This document shows, piece by piece, positions 33,673 to 45,932 of a DNA stretch of 64,000 nucleotides. Every line of letters begins with the position of its first letter. Position 1 is the first letter of the stretch. The stretch covers positions 39,512-103,511 of the forward strand of contig JAOBSW010000340.1 of NCBI GenBank assembly GCA_026214975.1. The letters run 5' to 3'. Position numbers and translations under genes: made by a program. The stretch is from Gentiana macrophylla. Taxonomy: Eukaryota; Streptophyta; Magnoliopsida; Gentianales; Gentianaceae. Below the pieces are notes generated by a model. That model did not search any database, was not told the origin of the DNA, and saw nothing but the letters and a program-made list of their open reading frames with translations.

Positions 33673-35359
33673 CTGAGAATCGAAAGGTATATAGCCTTTA
33701 CGTGGTTGGGGCCCATATGTCTGAAGTTCAGCATGTGTGCGTCACATGCAATGAGCTAAGTTGATAAGAAATTTTATGCCATTGCGACTACCACAAATGC
33801 ATAAAAGCTCCAAAGTCACCATAAAAGAGGTAAACTAGAGTTTGAAAAGTGGCTCTCCTCGGAACTCTTGGTCTACATTTTTGGTATCATTTCAGTTCAA
33901 GATTGGTTTGTGTTTGTGATGTTGGATCTCAAATCATGAATAAATCAGGTAGTTTAATCTAGGAGTAATATGAGCGAGGATGTGTTTTTGGGTGATTTTT
34001 AGGATCGAGCAGGTATCTTAAAGTTCGCTCACGATCTCTGTTATGTTTCAGGAATCAAGTCTCCGTAGTTCCTTAGAGGTTGTTTATATAGGGGATGACT
34101 CATCCCTTTCCTTACCCTGCAAGGAATTATATTATTATTATTATTTCCCCAAAGATTAATACATGTAAATCACTACAATTTAGGGATAATTATGGATATA
34201 TTTAAATGACAATATCAATGTCATTATATCATTGAATTCTTTCCTTGTTTATCTGGTATTATTAAGCATGTGTGCCAAATACGAATAAGGAAGGGTCTAG
34301 CCGACCTGCGTCGAGCCCCCCGCGCCATCTCGACCTGTACTGCATTACCCGACCTCCACTCTTACCGAGCCGACCTGCGGTGGTAAGTTAAGAAGAAGCC
34401 GAAGTGACCTCTCCCACAGGGTTACGATCCGCTTTCGCTTAAACTCTACAGGCTCTGGCTTTATTATTATTAATTCTGCATGCTTGATTAATGGTTAATT
34501 AATATATAAGATGATGGCGTGGTGATGGTAGTCCCACCTCGTCGAGTGTTCAATTTCTCATCTTTGTCGATGCATCCGTTTGACAAGAAACAACGGTATT
34601 ACCTTTTTAGATAGTACATGATATGATTTTGGAGGAACAAGATTGTGCATGATGATGCCTGTGTTGAGAGGACTAAAAATCTTGCACAATCATGTTTAAG
34701 ATTTTTTTTAGAGTTCTGCACTGATTGTACTTTCAATATTTGTGTCTGCAGTGTTCATGTGCTTGCACTTTCAATATTCACATAGCATGTCAATCAATAA
34801 CCTTGGCAGGCGAAGCAGTGCGGTTTAAACTAGAGCGAAAACCCACATTCCGAAGCAGCATTCACCAAGCAAGGTAGGAATACATGTTTGGCAAAGGCTG
34901 CAGGACCGGTAAGGAAATTGTATTAGTTCTGCTGCTGACTAATTTGCTTGTGATTATATCATTATTGTTCTTACCATTTACCACTTTGTTTGTGTCTTTT
35001 GCAATCCATTTTGTTTCAGCTATGCTTATACCACTGGTCACTGGCTGTCCTTTATTATATCCTCCACCGTTGATCTGATTAGTATATCAAAGCCATCGTG
35101 TTTGAAAGTAGCAATTTCATACATTGAAGTAATTTTAGAAAATAGCAATAAACGATGATCATTATGAGCAATTCATTACATTGTTGTAATAAAGAAGACA
35201 CCAAGCACACACTAGTGCAATGGTAGTGTTTCTATTTGTAAGAATAATGAGGCAGATTTCCTCTTTCCTTTATGAAACATTGGGATTTTTGTTTTATATA
35301 TATATATAAAAAGTGTTATGTAGCAAGAATCGTATAAGTGGAGGAGAAATGTTGTTTGT

Positions 35360-37951
35360 TTATACCGGCTGTTCTTGTGGATCGAATACTCGGTTGTGAC
35401 ACGTTTTGTCGCATGGATACGGACAATCTATCTTCTGGAATGGGCTTCTTTCATAATACCAATCCCCAACTGCTTTTGCAAGTGTCTGCCATATATAACA
35501 TCATAATGCAATGTGTCAATGATAAATAAGCAGATCATAAGTATATATACCGGGGTGGGGTGTCTGATATCACATGTCGTGTTTAAATTAGTAGATGTCC
35601 TTATTGAGGACGTTTCGTTGTAGATTTTCTGGAATCAAAGGGTTGCTTACTTTGTTATCGAGTACAGGAGAGTCGTTCCTGAGCCAAGTCTCTTGCATTT
35701 CACTCTGACAGTGTGCATAGCAAGAGTTTATAAACAATCCTCTTGACGAAGACGGGCCTAATTCATCCAATGCATTCAAGAAATGTAACCTGAAATCTGT
35801 TTTTTTTTTTTTCCAAAGCAATACATATATGTGTGTTAGAATCAATGAATGTAGGAAAGGAAGACTTTCTCATGAATAAGTGCTAAAAATAGTTAGGAAG
35901 AGATTAGCATTAATTAACCTTGCATGATTTGGAGCTGGTTAGACGAGCATTGTGTTATGTCGAGTTTGCAGCTGTGCCAGATCCCATGAGGATCTGCAAC
36001 ACCTGGAGCCACCGAGTTTTTTATCTGATAAAAAATAAGATATTAAATCATGCTTGAATATATACACACACACACATACATCGCCAAACACCATTCTCAC
36101 CTGCCATGAATCATATGCTGCGTTTATCAAGAATAATGGTGTCTGAATTAGTTGTGCCATATGCTGTGGAAAGTAACACTGCAACATCAACAAAATACTT
36201 CAGTTAAATTCCCCATTTATCCCGAATGATTTATCATAACGTTTACATTATAATCTAATCATACCAAACTCGGTTTCATTTTCGTGACACATGCAGGGGC
36301 CAAGTTTTTCGCTGATCCCTGCAATCAAAACGACCTGATTTTGTCATTTCATTTTACCAATTGTCGTCTATGACGCCGTTTTTAAGAACAAAAAAGGGTT
36401 TTTTGGTAGGAGGATGATCATACATACATGTGTCATAACAACATCATTATAGAAACTTTCAATATGTGGTGCTCCTGACACATCATTCCTGTTCAACTCT
36501 TAAAATTAGTCTCGAAAGACACCAAAAAAAATGATAAATCTGAAAATAATTTCAAATTATACGACGATGTAATAATATCTTACACATTGATAAAATAACC
36601 CGCGTCTGAGAAACATTTTACTTTTATAGTAACTGGTACGAGCGCCTTAAAGTTATCGCAATGAAGAATAGCAGTCAAGCCACCAGCAGAACATCCAGAG
36701 AGCACAGCCTGTATATTATCATATCATAGTTTTATAAGTTTCCTGTATATAAGAAAAAGTTCAATTATTCATATGAACTTACATTTTCAGCATTTTTCAT
36801 TCCTTTCGCGAGTAGATCATCAATAACAGCACGAAAAACCCGTGCTCCTCTGAAGTGAAGATTTGTAGCCTGATAAAATTGTCCCGTTCGTGTCCATTAA
36901 AAATTCGCAAGAAAACATTAACAATTAACTGCTAAAATATAAACATTTTTGAAAAAAACATACAGGATCAACTGCTTCAACATCACCGGTAAACGATGAA
37001 CCATCACAGTACCTAACCTTGACTCTGTTCCAATTGTAAAAGTCTGGAAAACAAAAAATATACATCAAATGGGAAGAAAATAATAATTAATCCAAAAATG
37101 CAGAATTAAAAATAAGTACCTGGATTAAATTTTGGGCCGTTGCTTAAAATTCCTGAAAAAGCAAGTTGCTTTACCATCTGGTTTGATGATCCTAATCGCG
37201 TATCTTTTCGCTCTAAACATGTTGTTATATTGTTGCACCATCCTCCCCCCTTCAAATTTTTATCAATCAGATTACTACAGTTCATTCATTCACATGAAAA
37301 AATTAACACAAATTTAGTCCTTTAACAACTAGGACGAAGCCATGAATTGAATCTGGGACGGACTAGTAGAATATATTCGAATGATCGGGTAACCTGAATA
37401 AAGGTAACTTAATGACTTGATTGTATATTATATAGGTTCCTTTGGTATAAATCGAAACTAGTTATTTAAATTATTCTAAACATTTGTTGCGGCAACATTT
37501 ATCTGATCGGGGCGCGCGACAATACAATTCTATAGAAAGAAAAAAAAAAAACACGAACCTCGATATGGACCAACCAATTATTGATTCCTGCACCAGATCC
37601 CTTATCAAGATGGTAAGCAGGTGGACTACCATCCAAACACACTGCAAAGAATTTAGCACAAATTAATACACATACATTAAACCCCCAAAAATCAAAAGTA
37701 TATATAAATAAATAAAAATCATTCTTTTTCATCTGAAAAATTAAAATAAAACAAATAAATTAGGGGAAATTGTAATTTCCAAATAAAGTGAAAACAAAGG
37801 AAATTAAAATGTTAGTACCTGCTCCTTTAGTCACAGCATCTTCAACATATGTAATACCAACAAAAAATCCATTTGTTTTCAGTATTATTAGAGAACAAAC
37901 AAGAAGATAGAGCAAACACTGCTTTAATCTTCCTTTTACCATTTTGGCCAT
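35360..37951 (-). CDS. PAE: Pectin acetylesterase, 12 exons, intact
   Basis: A secreted esterase (CAZy family CE13, Notum-like alpha/beta fold) that removes acetyl groups from homogalacturonan in the cell wall. Exons on the minus strand: 37819-37951, 37559-37641, 37120-37249, 36964-37043, 36783-36869, 36584-36708, 36428-36488, 36265-36318, 36101-36178, 35919-36024, 35651-35796, 35360-35485. All introns are GT-AG, all phases match, and the total is 402 codons plus TAA, the usual length for the family. Residues 1-28 form a signal peptide ([16 protein letters not shown]). Then come [21 protein letters not shown] (46-59) and the GGGWC motif (73-77). The nucleophile is Ser178 in GCSAGG, Asp274 lies in AAYDSW, and His341 in NSCYAHCQ, the expected triad. 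Cysteines typical of the family are kept. Nothing is broken. Paralogue number within the PAE family is not assigned. Confidence 0.96.
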
Positions 37952-38035
37952 GTTTTCTGTAAGAAAATGTAAAACTAAGCAAAAAAAAGCTCAAATATGA
38001 AATGAAAACTCCATAGGACTAAATGGGAAATCTTA

Positions 38036-38050
38036 TCTCTTTATATAGAA
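38036..38050 (-). promoter_or_regulatory. TATA box of PAE
   Basis: Read on the minus strand the sequence is CTATATAAAGAG, about 90 bp upstream of the PAE start codon at 37951. That leaves a 5' UTR of roughly 55-65 nt. Confidence 0.65.
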
Positions 38051-39488
38051 GCATGTTGGGTGCAATCATTACTTATGTAAACCTTAAATCCTCAAGACCA
38101 AAAATGAACATGCAATTTTAAAGCTTTTTCCTTTTCCACTAAAAAGAAAAAGAAAAAGAAAAACATATCTTTTACTTGCATGGGCCCGACAAAGTTCACA
38201 TGGAAATGAAAAGGAAATGTGAGGAAAAGAATTTTAATGTAAACAATTTGTTTAGTAAATGGAATAAATAAATAAAAACAGTAGACATTTGTATTATTCT
38301 TCACAGTTCCCATGATTGTAACATATACACATTAATGGTATCCAGATTTTTCCCATCAGCCAACTAAACATGTGCAAGTGTGCAACCCGCCTCTTTCGTG
38401 TTGTTTCAAGAAAAAACTGTCATATTTCTATTGTAGTAGCTAGTAAAAATGGCAAAATGGTAATCTTTTTTGTTTTTGTTTTTGTTTTTCAGAACAACAG
38501 TATCCGAGTAATGTTAGTGGCACAACAAAATGGTCATAAAAAAATACCACAAATATATTTTTACACCATTGATTATGACGTGCGACGTCCTATTGATTCC
38601 TACGAATTACATAAAGATCAATGTTGTAAAACTGTGTCTTGTGGTATTTTGTTGTGATTATTTTGTTTCGGCACAACATTTCTCAATGCTAAAAGGAGGA
38701 AGGTGTTTTGAAAGAGGCCGGATGGCTATTTTGTCAGCTTAAAAGCTTGGTGAATTAAGTTGGAAGAATGACTAAAACACGAACTTTTAACATGAAAACT
38801 CTTAATTTGACAAATCCATTTTAAACTATTTTTTAAGGGGCAAATATATGCGTTAGAACACTCACGTCGGATACTTTCACGAATTCTTTATTATACAGTT
38901 TTAATACATGTTTTTTTAGCTTACAGAATCTTTATTCAAGATTAATGAACCAGACGAATCTAGATAAATGCTATAAAATAAAAGAAATTTTACAAAATTT
39001 ATAATTTACATTGAAAAAAATAGAATATATATGATCTTTTGTAAACGCTGATTAAATTGGTAGTTGATCTTTCTTTAAAAAAAAAATTAAAAAAAAAAAA
39101 TTTTAAAAGAAAAAGAAGTAAAGTAGTTGAGCTGTGGAACTACGTAAAAGTGAACATAGTGAATGATAGTACGTATGCCGCCGACAGTGGACCTAAAAAC
39201 GAAAGGGTATACCGACAGCATGCTTAAGTGGTAAAAAAAAGGAAATACATGGATAAAGGAAATACATGGATAGAGAATGTATTTTAGGGTGAAATGACGG
39301 ATTAAACTATTTAAACCACACAGTTTAAATTCGATTTTAAAAATTGGCGGTTTCGATAAAGCCACCCTTCACTCCACATGAATGGAAGTATCACACATGT
39401 ATATCCCGTAAAAAAAAACATTAGCAATGGTCATGTGGGGTGGGAATTTTTTTTTTGGTAAGGAAAAAGATTTTTGTCCATTCGGATC
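38051..39488. other. AT-rich spacer upstream of PAE
   Basis: No gene was recognised. It contains AAAAAG and GTTTTT repeats near 38140-38165 and 38468-38490, an inverted-repeat element (38517-38677), and an A/T homopolymer patch at 39079-39115. The short open frames have no family features. Confidence 0.5.
38517..38677. mobile_element. Inverted-repeat MITE-like element
   Basis: The left arm (GTGGCACAACAAAATGGTCA ... AATACCACAA) pairs with the right arm (TTGTGGTATTTTGTTGTG ... TTCGGCACAAC) over about 50 bp each, with mismatches. The spacer is about 55 bp. There is no coding capacity and no sure target duplication. Confidence 0.6.
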
Positions 39489-39645
39489 TAGTGGCGGATT
39501 CATAATTTTTTTTGAGTGGGACACCGGATCGAATAAATTCAAAGATCGACCGGGGCATTAATAGTAGTTTTTTTTTTTTTTTTCCAACAAAACTAAATCG
39601 TTTTTCAGATCTCGGTGGGAGCACTGCCCCCACCCAGGGGCGGGT
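39489..39645. mobile_element. Possible degenerate hAT-type MITE
   Basis: It opens TAGTGGCGGATTCAT, a GTGGCGGA-type hAT end, and closes near CACTGCCCCCACCCAGG. GC-rich ends around an AT-rich middle fit the two hAT MITEs at 20.3-21.0 kb, but the inverted termini are poor. Confidence 0.35.
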
Positions 39646-39647
39646 TG

Positions 39648-41060
39648 ATGGCTAAGATAGTAACGGTCCAACCTTAACCGGCAGTGTACCGGGTCGGATG
39701 TATTATGAAGGTGAGCAATGTCGTATCTCACGGGGAATCAGTCGAATACCAAAGTCTTTCTTGGACTTAGTTTAGGTTGATCAAGGATGGCTCACGTTTT
39801 AATTATACCGATGATGTAATAAAACTAGAAATAATAAGAGAGACATAGCCAAAACATGGTTCAATTGATTACTTTCGCCCTCTGATCGATTATTCGGGAA
39901 TGGGAATTACCCGGGAATTACAAACCAACCTACCTAACGAGTATATCGACTTCATTCGTTGGTGCAAACCCCTAAAGTGGTGTTAGACGTCATGCAACAA
40001 CCTAGTACCCTCTGCCCGGTTCAACAGTTCGCCTTTAAGAATTTAACTGACCGAAACAAGATTAACGCTCTAGAGTTGCTCGATTGACAATCGATAAACC
40101 TCATCACCTAATCAAATTTAAACAACTCAGTCAATTATAAGCAACGATCTTAAAACCCATTTTCCCACACCCCTTCGTAACATACATTTATAAAAGTGGT
40201 ATGTGAGCTAATGAATCAAGTGATCAAGTCAATTCAAGTATTAAGAACAAGTTTTAAGACATGAATCCGTCAATACAACATCAATTAAACACTACTCATT
40301 CCCAATTTCATCAATTAGAGGGGGATTTCTTCAACTTTCACATGATTTAGCTATGTAGGAATTTAGCTACTCATAATACTAAGGAAATAAGAGCAATTAA
40401 CATAAATAAACTTCATGAAATAGAAAATAAAAAGGAGAAATTGAGTTTAGTACCAAATACAATAAAAGCTCATGAAAAGGATGTTCCTTAACGTCAATCC
40501 CATGGAATAATAACACCAAGTAGACGATGGATTACACCTTGGAGAAGAAAGCCCAAGCATCAATTCCACCTAATTTCTCAATTAGCTAGCTAAGATTGGA
40601 GTTTTTAAGACTAGTTTTATGCTAAAAGTGTCTAAGAATAAGAGAGAGAATATTCTAGTGTATCTAATCTATCTCTAAAAAATCCATCCTTCATTAGATC
40701 TGAAAATGGGGCTATTAGCGAGAGAATATTCTAGTGTATCTAATCTATCTCTAAAAAATCCATCCTTCATTAGATCTCTTCATTAGATCTGAATGAGATG
40801 CAGACCCGAAAATTTGCTCAAAAGTGCTAGGAGGAACAACAACGTTTCGGGCACAGGCTTGGAAGTTCAGACGTGGGCTTCATGTTTTGCAGAATGCAAT
40901 GAAGTTCAGCATTGATAGGCCTTCAGTAATTTCACGATATCATTACGTATACAACTCCGATTTGAGTGATTCAAGTTGCGTTGGAAAGCTCATTCAATTA
41001 TATACAACTTTCGAAAATCAGTGCTCTTTAACAAGGCCTGGAAAAAAATTCCCATGCACA
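39648..41060 (-). repeat. Unclassified 1.4-kb dispersed repeat, minus-strand copy
   Basis: In reverse orientation this aligns in order with 49663-51235. Matching landmarks are TAGTAACGGTCCAACCTTAACCGG, CCGGTTCAACAGTTCGCC, TAGCTATGTAGGAATTTAGCTA and CAACTCCGATTTGAGTGATTCAAG. No coding motif was recognised. It may be a solo LTR (CA end at the 39648 side when read on the minus strand), but the far end is not defined. Confidence 0.75.
40644..40783. repeat. Two-copy tandem repeat, period 76 bp
   Basis: GAGAGAATATTCTAGTGTAT and the following bases to CATTAGATCT occur at 40644 and again at 40720, virtually identical. A further TTCATTAGATCT triplication follows. Confidence 0.95.
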
Positions 41061-42194
41061 CAAAACATGTAATTAAACAAGGAAACGAGCCCAATGCTTG
41101 CTTGGACAATATATATATAATGGGCATGAAAGCCCCCAATTCGTTTAACAAAAGATAAAGTTAACAAGGAAAACCTGAAATGAAAACTCAGACAATCAGA
41201 AACAAGATAACCAACAGTGATAAAGTCTTCAAGTTGAGACCGAAGACGGGTTGGTGCACGTAAGAAAGTCATTTTCCATCACTAAATAAGAGAACCCTAT
41301 CGAAATGGGTGATTTTTGTGTAATTAGTCCATTTGGATTGATTTGACTCACTTCTGAAATGATTTGAATCACACAGTTTAAATCCAGTTTGAAAACTGAT
41401 GGTGTGAATGGTGCCACATCATATCTCCACATGTGTGGAGGGTGCGCCTAAAAATCACGTAACCATTGAAACAGCTTCGGATAAGCCATGATAGAAGCTA
41501 TAAGCTCCATCTCATCAATGTCAATATGTCATAAGAGCCAACTAGATATTCATCATTATATATAACAACTTTATCTATCTTTTTGACATACATTATTATC
41601 TCTTGACATATCTATCTATCTTAGAAGAAGACAGCCTCTAAAGGAGAGGCTGACACGTGTTTTTTTGATTGGTTCCTTTTTTTTTTTTTTTTTTTTTACT
41701 GTTCAACTCCAGCCCATCAGCCCAATCGGGTAAAACCAAGATTTTAACTTCCAAATTGGCAGCCCAATTCCAGATTTTCTTATAACCTAAATAAATAGGG
41801 ATAATGAGTAAAGAAGGGTGTTTTGGAAAAAAGGTTTGGAAAAAAGGGTGTTTTGGATTTTAGTGAAGTTTGACCGCGATTTTTCCCATTTCTTTCACAA
41901 ATGTGTGCGCGATCTTAGGCGCCAAAATCCCGCAAGGGTCAAAAGCCAAAATAGGGTTTTAGTTTGGTTAAAACACCTAAAGCGGAAGAAAAAATTCAAA
42001 TTTTGGACAAAACCAGTTTTTAAATTTTTGGTCAACACACCTGTTTTTCCCAAATCCCCAAATAAATATATTCCAGAAGCATTGACGAGGAGGGATTTGA
42101 AGAGGAAATGGATGGTGACGATGAGTAGTGTGGTAGCTCTGCTGTTCGATTGGTGGTGCTGCGGTTTGTATTGGTGGTGCTGCGGTTCATATTG
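41061..42194. other. Spacer; possible Helitron-like left end
   Basis: No complete gene. AGCCTCTAAAGGAGAGGCT forms a hairpin at 41634-41652, followed at once by GACACGTGT. This arrangement resembles known plant Helitron left termini, which carry a short GC-rich hairpin and ACACGTG. A T22 run lies at 41677-41697. The 41363-41440 segment repeats 39312-39385. Confidence 0.4.
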
Positions 42195-42340
42195 GTGGAT
42201 GATGATGAAGACGAGGAGGAGAAGACGATGAAGAAGAGAACGACGAAGCCAGAGACGACGATGACCACGACGGTGACGGAAGCGAAGAAGATGATAGTGA
42301 TGAGGATGATGAAGATGAGGAAAAAGTTGCAGAGGTGCAG
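42195..42340 (+). pseudogene. Acidic (Asp/Glu-rich) exon fragment
   Basis: One frame reads DDEEENDEARDDDDHDG then SEEDDSDEDDEDEEKVAEVQ and stops at a good donor, GTGCAG then GTACTTG (42341). Upstream the acidic frame (VDDDEDEEE) is offset by one base. Acidic tails of this kind occur in several plant nuclear proteins; the parent gene is not identifiable. Probably a captured or decayed exon. Confidence 0.45.
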
Positions 42341-43074
42341 GTACTTGTGATATTGTTCTGTTTTTTTAATACTTTTTTTTAATGTTTTCATAACTGCAGG
42401 GTTACCATTTTTTCAAAGATTTGCAGGCATCCCTGGTATGAATCTTTCTAACTTGAATCGTTCTGGTGATTTATTAACATGAACTGAAGTGGCTGGTGAT
42501 TTAATATATGCATCTCAGGTGTACTCTCAGGTGTGCTCTCCATAATTCTATTTATTAATGAGGCAGCTAATGATTTATGTTGTATGTAATCTTTCGTTTA
42601 TGTAATGATTTATGTATACAACTAATGGTTTATGTATTTAATCTTTGATTTATTTAGATGCACTTTTCAGATCTTGATTCAAATTAAAGAATACTACATC
42701 TAAGAGGCACATAATTTGTATCTTTGATTCTTACTTTTTAACAGGCATAATAATTCATAAGTGTATCTTTGATTCAAATTATGTATATGAAACTTCCCAC
42801 ATCTTTGATTCATTTGCTTTGCATCTCACGTGTGCACCAGATAATGATTTATGTATGTAATCTTTGATTTATGTATGACTGTTATGATTGTATCTATCTT
42901 ATCACCATTGCTATAATGTGTCAAATCTATGGATTTTAATGTCTCATGTTTTAGGTTGACAACATGTTCAGCCCTTTGAATCTCTTTTTCTGGTAGAACA
43001 TTTTTCTCAGAAATTAGGTCACTTTGTAGTTAGTTGTATCTATTAGCTTTCTCAGTAATTAAGTCGCTTTGTAG

Positions 43075-43370
43075 TTAGTTGTTATCGTCGGTGATGGTGG
43101 AACAGGTGAAATACTCTTTACATTTGTTCTTATAGCCGATGTTTGCTTCACTTTTATGTTGACTACGGTCTTCTTATATTTAAATCTTTTTCGGCTTTAG
43201 AAGAATTTGGTGATATAAGTGTTTTTTTTTTCTCTTCACTATTTGATTGTTTTATGTATCCATCTATTTAAAAAATCGCTGTTGCAGGCAAAACCGCTAC
43301 TTGATGTCCACTTGGAAACTTTGAACGTGGAAGCGCTAAATGCGTAGCCTGGATCTTGGTAGTAGGTTAC
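43075..43370 (+). pseudogene. Ran GTPase P-loop exon fragment
   Basis: GTTATCGTCGGTGATGGTGG and the next bases encode VIVGDGGTG, the G1 motif specific to Ran (other small GTPases read GDSGVGK or similar). The exon ends ACAG at a GTGAAA donor. A TTGCAG acceptor at 43281-43286 is followed by GCAAAACC, restoring G-K-T across the intron as in Ran genes. After GKT the frame meets TGA, and similarity to KRHLTGEFEKKYEP is only patchy. No other Ran exons were found, so this is a fragment. Confidence 0.65.
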
Positions 43371-43708
43371 TTCTCTCTGTTGCATGACGATTTATGCGTT
43401 TCTTGTACTTTACTGCCCGGATTCCTTCGATCTGCTGTATGGAATGTATAGAAGTAAATAAGTAGTCTGTATTTCTTTTGCAGTTGGATATTGCCTGGAA
43501 TTTTATATTTTTTCCCAGTTAACACATTTATTTGATTTGGACTAAAATAATTTCAGGCCAAAAAGATTACATGCATCTTCTGGATAAGATTTAAAAACAG
43601 AGTGATGCATCATGGTTTACTCCGGTGGAGATTTTTAAGGAATATCGGTGGTCAGCTCTACCTGTACATTCCGATCTCAGAAACTTGAGTAATTTTTGGT
43701 GTTGCTGC

Positions 43709-44704
43709 TGTTGGAATAGTGTTCTAAACCCAATCGGGTTGGACCAGATCCGATCGGGTCGGATCATTTCTACTATTTCTTTATGTTTATACATATATTA
43801 AATGGCTTTTCTGTTGTCATATATATGTTCTTTTAGAGAACCAATTGTGAATTGTTATATTATAACGTCCTTAGTATTAAACTGTGATAGGGAAACCATG
43901 ATAGGCGATTATGGTTGATGAGATCTCTAATCACTTTAGTAAGTTTGATACTTAAATGTCTCTAGGCTGATGTACTATCAAACAGGGCATGTACTATCAA
44001 ACAGGGCATTGATAGTATGAACATGCTAGCACGGAGTCTTCATGGCATCACGGTGTGGATTGTCATGCTTTGACACTATTGAGGTTTCCCCTAGCCACGG
44101 GGCGATCCTGCGGTAGTGATTGGTGTGATACTGAAGCATGCGGAGCATACATTTTGGTCGTCTGAGAATCGCGTACCCTATCAGTAGGGGTGAATATCCG
44201 AAAGAGCCTTCTTATAAAGAATATCTTACTCTCGTGAATCTTTGCAAAGTGGAAGTAAATGAGTTACTTCGAGAGATACGGTCGTTGATGTTTTGACACT
44301 CGACTAACGGCTGTATGGATATTATTACAGCGATAGGATTGTAAGTTACACGGTAACTGTTTCACATGAAAGATAGTAGTCATTGCATTTGACTCTTCCG
44401 ATGATTGGGGGTCACGGTGTGTTGCTAGACGCTATCCCGTGATTGTTAGGCATGAAGGACATTTTCGTAATTTGCACTTTGTGTCTGCGGCCAACATATT
44501 CGGAAGCCTATCGGGTCACACATATATGAACATCTAGCCGGATTAAAATGTGGTTATAGTTGATGACCAAATAAGGGAAGTTTTATCTCACGACTATAAA
44601 GGTTATTGTGGTAAATTAATATAGTGGTATTTATTTATTATGAATGAATATAATACAAGATATTAATTATGGTGATTAATTAAATATATGTATTTAGATA
44701 CATA

Positions 44705-44769
<65 letters not shown>

Positions 44770-45518
44770 ATATATGGATTTTGCAAATTAATTAATCATA
44801 GTATTATATTAATTAAAGAAAATCTCAATTCCCAAATTATAGGGAAAAAGGACGCCATTATAGAATGTATAAGATATATTTGTATTGTGCAATTTAATTA
44901 ATAATGATTACCATAATATTAATATTAGATATTAATTGATTTTGAAAAAATAGATTAACAAGATAAATATAATCAATATAAGATATTGACAATATCTTGG
45001 GTATATTTAATATAGGATATTAAATTAAATGAGATAATTCAATAAAAGATATTTTCCTTATTTTACTAGTAAAATGTTTTCTTTCTCCCAAATCTACTAG
45101 AAAGTTAATCCCAATCAGTTGGGGAGACATAAGTGGCGCCATTCCTTTTATATAAGAAAGGGGTTGACTAATTTCTTTCAGACAACATAATTCCAAAAAT
45201 TAATAGTTTCATAAAAAATAGAAACTTCTTAGGAGAGATTTTGAGAGAGAGAAAAAGTCGGTCTAAGAACTAGAATTTTTAAGTCGCAATCCATGATGGG
45301 ATTCAGCGGGTTATTCTGTGGATCACCGGCAGAGGCCGAACACTTGAGCGGCTCTATGCGTAACTACTCTCCTTAGATACCAAAGCGTCGATCTTTTAGA
45401 TCAAGCAAGGTATCCACCGTCTTTAGCTTATTTGTTTATTGCTTAAACGAAGTCGATCTTGGGTCGATAGGAAATAAAATTTTGAATTCCGCTGCGTTCC
45501 CGCGTAGATTTCCTAATA
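43709..45518 (+). repeat. Element A 5' LTR
   Basis: About 1,810 bp. Relative to the 3' LTR it lacks about 170 bp after GCTAGCACG (44032) and has an extra copy of GTACTATCAAACAGGGCAT (43971-44009). It also contains an AT microsatellite at 44708-44766. Confidence 0.9.
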
Positions 45519-45519
45519 G

Positions 45520-45535
45520 TGGTATCGGAGAGAGC
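45520..45535 (+). other. Element A primer-binding site
   Basis: TGGTATCGGAGAGAGC directly after the 5' LTR is of the initiator tRNA-Met type, as in most Copia elements. Confidence 0.8.
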
Positions 45536-45649
45536 TTCGAGCTTAAGCAATAAACATGTTAATTTGTGTAGTTAATTTTATCGTTTAAATCACGTAATTA
45601 AAAGATGAAAGATTTTTTATTAGCAAAACGATACACAAAAAGAAGAAAG

Positions 45650-45770
45650 AAAAAAAGGGGGGCGGCTTTTGGGGTGCTCGGTCGATCGGCGGCGGCACCC
45701 CTACCGGAAATTGCGCCGGCGGTGGCGGCTCCCCCCCGCCCCGGGGCGGTCGACGTCGGCTGGTGCATTT
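45650..45770 (+). other. GC-rich leader segment of element A
   Basis: A GC island (GCGGCGGCACCCC, CCCCCCCGCCCCGGGGCGG) in an otherwise AT-rich element. The proline/alanine-rich open frames on both strands here come from composition, not from a protein family. Confidence 0.6.
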
Positions 45771-45932
45771 TTGGTGGATCCCTAAATTTTGTTTTGTGTA
45801 TTTTGTGTTTTCAATATGGTTCATAATTGTGATTGGTAATTCCTCTTTTGTTTAGTTGTGTCATGTGGATAACCAATGGTTCAAATAGTTTGGACCATTG
45901 GGATGCCACATGGCATTAAAATAATAATGACA

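Larger units (their letters stand above)
30559..35335. other. Long spacer between MIR168 and PAE; possible pri-miR168 tail, no other gene recognised
   Basis: The 4.8 kb is T-rich with no convincing coding exon. Its first part is probably pri-miR168 sequence; an acceptor-like AACAACAG at about 31013 followed by GC-richer DNA could be a second non-coding exon, but this is a guess. Also present: a two-copy tandem repeat (31803-31960), a 26-A run (33647-33672), and a GC-rich segment at 34290-34400 with four CCGACCT/TCGACCT motifs that looks transposon-derived. A weak LINE-like peptide, RNKIVHDDACVERTKNLAQS, lies at about 34634-34700. Confidence 0.5.

Noticed and set aside
42032..42391. Minus-strand frame rich in Ser and Val opposite the acidic exon
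   Set aside because: Antisense of a GAT/GAG repeat; the plus strand explains it better.
45585..45826. Proline/alanine-rich open frames on both strands
   Set aside because: GC island in element A leader makes all frames open; composition, not a protein family.
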